DNA of 9,738 nt from Aquisalimonas sp. (lineage in GTDB: Bacteria > Pseudomonadota > Gammaproteobacteria > Nitrococcales > Aquisalimonadaceae): contig SKYZ01000198.1 of assembly GCA_007127625.1 (NCBI GenBank), positions 1-9,738 of the forward strand, given 5' to 3'. The notes below the pieces were generated by a model. It saw only the letters and a program-made list of their open reading frames with translations, ran no database searches and was not told the origin of the DNA. This document shows, piece by piece, positions 6,524 to 9,738 of the stretch (position 1 is the first letter of the stretch; each line of letters opens with the position of its first letter). Made by a program: the position numbers and the translations under genes.

Positions 6524-8152
6524 ATGACTCAGATGCCCGAGCCCCTTGTCAGTGACGAACCCGTATCCCCCGAGCGGCTTCTGCAGCTGGTCAACGAAGC
6601 CACGGCGCCGGTGACCGGTGACGATTTCTTCCGCTCACTGGTGGGCCGCCTCGCGGAGCTCCTGGGAGTCGACTCGGTGTTGCTGACCGAGTGCCAGCAG
6701 CAACCCTCCACCTGGGTGCGCACCCGCGCTTACTGGCACGGGGGTGGCTTCATCGAGGACATCAGCTTCGACGTCATCGGGACACCCTGTGAGGATGTGG
6801 TCGACGGTGGCCGATTCTGCTTCTATCCAAGAGGGCTGCATGAGGTCTTTCCGGAGTGGAGCGCCGAGGAGGGAGGCGTCGAGAGCTTCATTGGCATTCC
6901 CGTGTACGGAAAGGATAACCAGGGCGTGATCGGTCATATCGCGATTTTTGATCACGCGCCCATGGAAGAAGAACGGGTGGTTGAGTCCGTGTTTCGTATT
7001 ATCGCCGCACGCGCCGGTGCGGAGTTGCAGCGCCTGCAGATCGAGGCAGCCTTGCGCGCAAGCGAGGAGAAGTATCGGCTGCTGGTGGAGAATCAATCCG
7101 ACATGATCGTCAAGACCGATCCCACTGGCAATCTGCTGTTCGCGAGCCCGTCTTTCTGTCGTGCCCTGGGTGTACGGGAAGAGGATCTGGTGGGGACCCT
7201 GTTCCCGCCGCTGGCCGCATGCCCTGAGTTGCAGCAGCAGTGGGCGGCGCTGAGCAGTGCGACGCGGGAGGCATGCTTTGAAGCAGCGCTGCAGAGCGTC
7301 GACGGTGAGCGAATCGTTGCCTGGACGGCGCGGGCGGTGCCCCTGGAGCGCTTCGCCGGCGGCTGCTTCGCGGTGGTGGCGTCCGGGCGTGACGTGACCG
7401 ATCAGCGTCAGGCGGAAAATGCCGCCCGGATGCACCTCCAGGAGCTGGCCCAGGTGTCACGGCGTGGCTCCATGGGCGAGATGGCATCCGCCCTTGCCCA
7501 TGAACTGAATCAGCCCCTGACCTCCATCGTCAGTTACGCCCAGGCATGTCGCAGGCTTCTGCAGCGCGACGATGATGTGCGCACGCAGGTGCTGGAGGGA
7601 GTGGACCGCATCCTGGCCACTGCCGACCGCGCCACGGGCATCGTGCGCAGCCTGCGCCAGTACGTGAAACAGCGGAAGGGCGAGCAGGTGTCCCGTGACC
7701 TGCGGGCCTTGATCGACGAGGCGGCCCACCTGCTGAAGAGCCAGAGTCGTCACGCCGGGGCGAGGCTGTCCCTGGACATTCCGGACGATCTGCCCGCCGT
7801 TCATGTGGACGGCATTCAGATTCAGCAGGTGCTCATGAATCTGGTGCGTAACGGGCTCGAGGCGATGGTTGCGGCGCCCTTGCGGGGTCAGCCGGTGATA
7901 GAAATCCGGGCGCGCAACCTGTTGGACGAAGGGGTGGTGCTGGAGGTGCGGGATAACGGGCCCGGCATCGCGCCCGAGATGGCGGAAACGCTCTTCGACC
8001 CGTTTACGACCAGCAAGGAGGACGGCATGGGGATTGGCCTGTCGCTTTGCCGTTCCATTATCCGGGAGCATGGCGGGGAGCTGCGTGCTGATAATGCGCC
8101 TGAAGGTGGTGCCGTTTTCCGGATAACATTACCGCCGGTCACGGAGACCTGA
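6524..8152 (+). CDS. Soluble GAF-PAS sensor histidine kinase
   Basis: This is a 542-residue kinase. The ATG at 6524 follows TGGAG at 6512-6516; the frame is open further upstream, but that part overlaps the divergent gene and looks non-coding. Residues about 15-175 form a GAF domain (FFRSLVGRLAELLGVDSVLL at its start, IGIPVYG in the middle). Residues about 180-300 form a PAS domain (EEKYRLLVENQSDMIV to VVASGRDVTDQRQ). The PAS region contains no histidine, so a FixL-type haem is unlikely. The HisKA domain has His326 in ALAHELNQPL; the ATPase domain has NLVRNGLE at 439-446, DNGPG at 477-481 and GMGIGL at 501-506. No membrane segment is visible, so it is cytoplasmic. No response regulator is adjacent. 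The kinase core is closer to the partial kinase at the right edge than to the MASE1 kinase, suggesting paralogues. Confidence 0.92.
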   Translation: MTQMPEPLVSDEPVSPERLLQLVNEATAPVTGDDFFRSLVGRLAELLGVDSVLLTECQQQPSTWVRTRAYWHGGGFIEDISFDVIGTPCEDVVDGGRFCFYPRGLHEVFPEWSAEEGGVESFIGIPVYGKDNQGVIGHIAIFDHAPMEEERVVESVFRIIAARAGAELQRLQIEAALRASEEKYRLLVENQSDMIVKTDPTGNLLFASPSFCRALGVREEDLVGTLFPPLAACPELQQQWAALSSATREACFEAALQSVDGERIVAWTARAVPLERFAGGCFAVVASGRDVTDQRQAENAARMHLQELAQVSRRGSMGEMASALAHELNQPLTSIVSYAQACRRLLQRDDDVRTQVLEGVDRILATADRATGIVRSLRQYVKQRKGEQVSRDLRALIDEAAHLLKSQSRHAGARLSLDIPDDLPAVHVDGIQIQQVLMNLVRNGLEAMVAAPLRGQPVIEIRARNLLDEGVVLEVRDNGPGIAPEMAETLFDPFTTSKEDGMGIGLSLCRSIIREHGGELRADNAPEGGAVFRITLPPVTET

Positions 8153-8178
8153 CGATTCTCTTGGCGAGGTCGTTCGCA

Positions 8179-8212
8179 GCGCTCCGGAGCTGGTTCCGCT
8201 GCCACGGAGCGC
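8179..8212. terminator. Possible terminator hairpin between convergent genes
   Basis: A perfect 8-base inverted repeat, GCGCTCCG at 8179-8186 and CGGAGCGC at 8205-8212, encloses an 18-base spacer in the 108-base gap between the convergent kinase and small-protein genes. Only GTTTGGGTT follows on the plus strand and no T-run follows on the minus strand, so it is a weak or factor-assisted terminator at best. Confidence 0.35.
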
Positions 8213-8260
8213 GTTTGGGTTCGGGGATGTTCCTGTCATTCGGCTGCCGTCGCGTTTCCC

Positions 8261-8608
8261 TCATTGGTGGCCTCTGACCGGTTCGGTCCGGTGGCGTAGC
8301 GGCTTCGGCAGGAACCCGTACTCCTGCAGTCGGCGTTCGGTCTCGGTGAGTTCGGTATCGACCTGCTGGCGCACGAACTCGTAGCGGGTTGTGACCCGCA
8401 TCTCCGGCCGGGCGAACCCGTAGTCCATGAGCCTCTGTTCGGTGATGGTAACCGGCCTGGCAGGTTCACGGTCGACAACCGTCGAGGGCGTTATGGGCGG
8501 AGGCAGAAACCCGTAATCGATGAGTCGCTGTTCGGTGGATTGCGCCGACGCCTGGCTGGCGCCGACGGCAAGCCCGATCAGGGCAATGGCAATGGGCCGT
8601 GTGTTCAT
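8261..8608 (-). CDS. Small exported protein with three TExRLx[DE]YGF repeats
   Basis: This encodes a 115-residue protein that I do not recognise. The start ATG at 8608-8606 follows GAGAGGTGATCAGCC, a good ribosome binding site. Residues 1-22 are a signal peptide with hydrophobic core and a cleavage site ending A-S-A before Gln23. The mature 93 residues contain three copies of one motif: TEQRLIDYGFLPP (25-37), TEQRLMDYGFARP (56-68) and TERRLQEYGFLPK (90-102). Period is 31 then 34 residues, with Pro-, Val- and Arg-rich linkers between. Each unit looks like a short amphipathic helix ending in a Tyr-Gly-Phe-x-x-Pro turn. No cysteine is present, so there is no lipobox, and it is likely a soluble periplasmic or secreted protein. 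The repeat units could bind a partner or peptidoglycan, but no function is supported. It is convergent with the soluble kinase and has its own leader region. Confidence 0.8.
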   Translation of the reverse strand: MNTRPIAIALIGLAVGASQASAQSTEQRLIDYGFLPPPITPSTVVDREPARPVTITEQRLMDYGFARPEMRVTTRYEFVRQQVDTELTETERRLQEYGFLPKPLRHRTEPVRGHQ

Positions 8609-8640
8609 GGCTGATCACCTCTCTGGATTGGAGCGGCTGG

Positions 8641-8664
8641 CAGTCGGAACTGTTTTCCTGACTG
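8641..8664 (-). promoter_or_regulatory. Hairpin in the leader of the small-protein gene
   Basis: CAGTCGGAA at 8641-8649 pairs with TTCCTGACTG at 8655-8664, giving a 9-base-pair stem with one bulged base and a 5-base loop. It lies 32 bases upstream of the start codon of the leftward small-protein gene. A TCTAAT box (minus strand, 8681-8676) just upstream resembles a -10 element, but no matching -35 is visible. The hairpin could be an operator or, if transcription starts further upstream, a leader structure. Confidence 0.3.
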
Positions 8665-8708
8665 CCGGAGTCCAGATTAGAGGGATCGAGTCACTGCCGG
8701 TATTGGAA

Positions 8709-8727
8709 GCTCTACGTACGTAAGAGC
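8709..8727. promoter_or_regulatory. Near-perfect palindrome upstream of the small-protein gene
   Basis: GCTCT at 8709-8713 and AGAGC at 8723-8727 flank the self-complementary ACGTACGT at 8714-8721, with a single extra A at 8722. The symmetry and the position, about 100 bases before the small-protein start codon and outside the repeat element, fit a binding site for a dimeric regulator. The protein that would bind is unknown. Confidence 0.3.
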
Positions 8728-8752
8728 CGTACCGGAAAGTACAGATCTTTTA

Positions 8753-8880
8753 AGGAAACAACAAGTCGTCATTGCGAGGAGCGAAGCGACGAAGCAATCT
8801 CTTGATCCCTCGTAGTCGCTGGGCTTGTGGATTGCTTCGCTACGCTCGCAATGACGATGATCCGTTGATTCAGCGTTTCC
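8753..8880. repeat. MITE-like palindromic repeat, copy 2
   Basis: This 128-base copy is in the same orientation as the one at 5567-5700. Its inner arms CGTCATTGCGAG (8767-8778) and CTCGCAATGACG (8845-8856), and CGAAGCAATC (8790-8799) with GATTGCTTCG (8830-8839), form a long imperfect hairpin. The right end CAGCGTTTCC (8871-8880) is intact, while the left end AGGAAAC (8753-8759) has lost most of the expected CGCTGA. Long blocks are identical to copy 1, for instance the 20 bases ending in CAATCTCTTG. It abuts the stop codon (8883-8881) of the leftward kinase directly. Confidence 0.85.
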
Positions 8881-9738
8881 CTAACCGGATGAGGTGCTGT
8901 CACTGAAAGCGTCCGCGCGACGGTCCGGCTCTGTCGCGCCTGCTGCCGGCAGTGACAGGACGAAGCGGGCGCCGTGCTCCGCTTCGCGGTCCTGCCACAG
9001 CGCCCCGTCGTGGCTTTCAATGATGGACCGGCAGAGCGAGAGGCCGATGCCCATGCCCTGGGGCTTGCTGCTGACGAACGGTTCGAACAGGCGTTGGGCG
9101 ATTTCGGGGGAGATGCCGGGGCCAGTATCCTGCACGCTGACCCGTACCGCACCGTCTCCGGCGTCCTCCGTGCGGATGGTCAGGGTGCGCTCACGAATCG
9201 GGACCTCCTGCATTGCCTCCATGCCATTCCGGGCCAGGTTGAGGATCACCTGCTGCACCAGGATCCGGTCCACCAGCGCCGGCGGCAGGGCAGGGGAGTG
9301 CTCCAGCACCAGTTTGATGGAGTGGTGCCGCGCTTCCGGGCCCAGCAGGGTGCGGCATTCTTCCAGTAGCGCGACCAGATCCGTTTCCTCCCGGGACGGG
9401 GCGTGGGTCTTTACGTAATCCCGCAGCTTGCCGACGATGCGTCCCGTGCGCTCGGTGCCCTTGAGAATGTTCTCCAGCGCGTGCCGGAGGCGATCACGGG
9501 GTAGTGGATCCCGGTCCAGCAAGCGTAGTGCGCTGCGGCAGTACGTCGATATGGAGGTCAGGGGCTGGTTGATCTCGTGGGACAGGGCCGAGGCCATTTC
9601 CGACATGGACGTTCGCCGGGCGACTGCCGCAAGTTCGCTGAGATAGCGCCGCGCCTCTTCCCGGGCCTGGACCTCCCGGCTGATATCCCGGGAAAAACTC
9701 ACCAGGTACTCGTCCTCGCCGGGCTGGACGAGTTCCAC
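8881..9738 (-). CDS. Sensor histidine kinase, C-terminal part (runs off window)
   Basis: The 285 residues visible are the C-terminal part of a kinase whose N-terminus lies beyond position 9738; the first in-frame GTG at the edge is not a real start. The visible part begins with the end of a PAS domain (YLVSFSRDISREVQAREEA), then HisKA with the phospho-acceptor His at 9579-9577 in ALSHEINQPLTSI. The ATPase domain follows, with NLARNGMEAM, DTGPGI, LFEPFVSSK and GMGIGLSLCRSII. The sequence around the histidine and the G2 box closely resembles the GAF-PAS kinase (for example SLCRSII in both), suggesting that the two are paralogues. About 20 polar residues follow the ATPase domain and the gene stops with TAG exactly at the edge of the palindromic repeat. 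No partner regulator is visible; one may lie upstream, outside the window. Confidence 0.9.
   Translation of the reverse strand: MELVQPGEDEYLVSFSRDISREVQAREEARRYLSELAAVARRTSMSEMASALSHEINQPLTSISTYCRSALRLLDRDPLPRDRLRHALENILKGTERTGRIVGKLRDYVKTHAPSREETDLVALLEECRTLLGPEARHHSIKLVLEHSPALPPALVDRILVQQVILNLARNGMEAMQEVPIRERTLTIRTEDAGDGAVRVSVQDTGPGISPEIAQRLFEPFVSSKPQGMGIGLSLCRSIIESHDGALWQDREAEHGARFVLSLPAAGATEPDRRADAFSDSTSSG

Noticed and set aside
6524..8152. FixL-type oxygen sensor because a FixJ-like regulator is near
   Set aside because: The PAS region contains no histidine to bind haem, and the MASE1 kinase is the regulator's adjacent partner.
5567..8880. CRISPR array from repeated palindromic sequences
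   Set aside because: There are only two copies, about 130 bases each and 3.2 kb apart, with genes between and no spacer pattern.

Overview
The window is GC-rich DNA (about 77% G+C in one gene line counted, falling to about 42% in one intergenic line), densely coded, with proteobacterial-style Shine-Dalgarno sites. The protein families, the strongly acidic composition of the first protein and the dispersed palindromic repeats suggest a gammaproteobacterium, possibly a halophilic or alkaliphilic one of the Ectothiorhodospiraceae type. That placement is inference from gene content only.

Left block (1-5210, all rightward). A secreted DUF3047 protein is followed by a TVP38/TMEM64 (VTT-domain) membrane protein, which overlaps the start of a mercuric-reductase-like FAD/NAD(P) disulfide oxidoreductase. 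After a short 39-base gap comes a two-component pair: a MASE1 membrane histidine kinase and a FixJ/NarL-type response regulator joined by an ATGA overlap. The close packing suggests one or two linked transcription units in which a membrane redox module and a sensory pair are co-expressed.

Middle (5211-5684). This stretch has no convincing protein gene and is visibly poorer in G+C. It holds a strong intrinsic terminator that works leftward, consecutive small hairpins just before it on the same strand (a candidate structured RNA), and the first copy of a roughly 130-bp palindromic, MITE-like repeat.

Right block (5685-9738). A leftward YiiX/YebB-like NlpC/P60 cysteine hydrolase is divergent from a soluble GAF-PAS histidine kinase. 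Convergent to that kinase is a small exported protein made of three copies of a T-E-x-R-L-x-[DE]-Y-G-F motif, which I do not recognise. The second repeat copy follows, in the same orientation as the first, and then the C-terminal part of a third histidine kinase running leftward off the window edge. Both repeat copies sit exactly at the 3' end of a leftward gene; the first even encodes the last residues and stop codon of the hydrolase.

The three kinases belong to the same HE[IL]NQPL class, but only one response regulator is visible, so convergent signalling or missing partners outside the window are the main functional questions. The most novel-looking items are the triple-repeat exported protein, the gene-terminating repeat element and the possible leftward small RNA.
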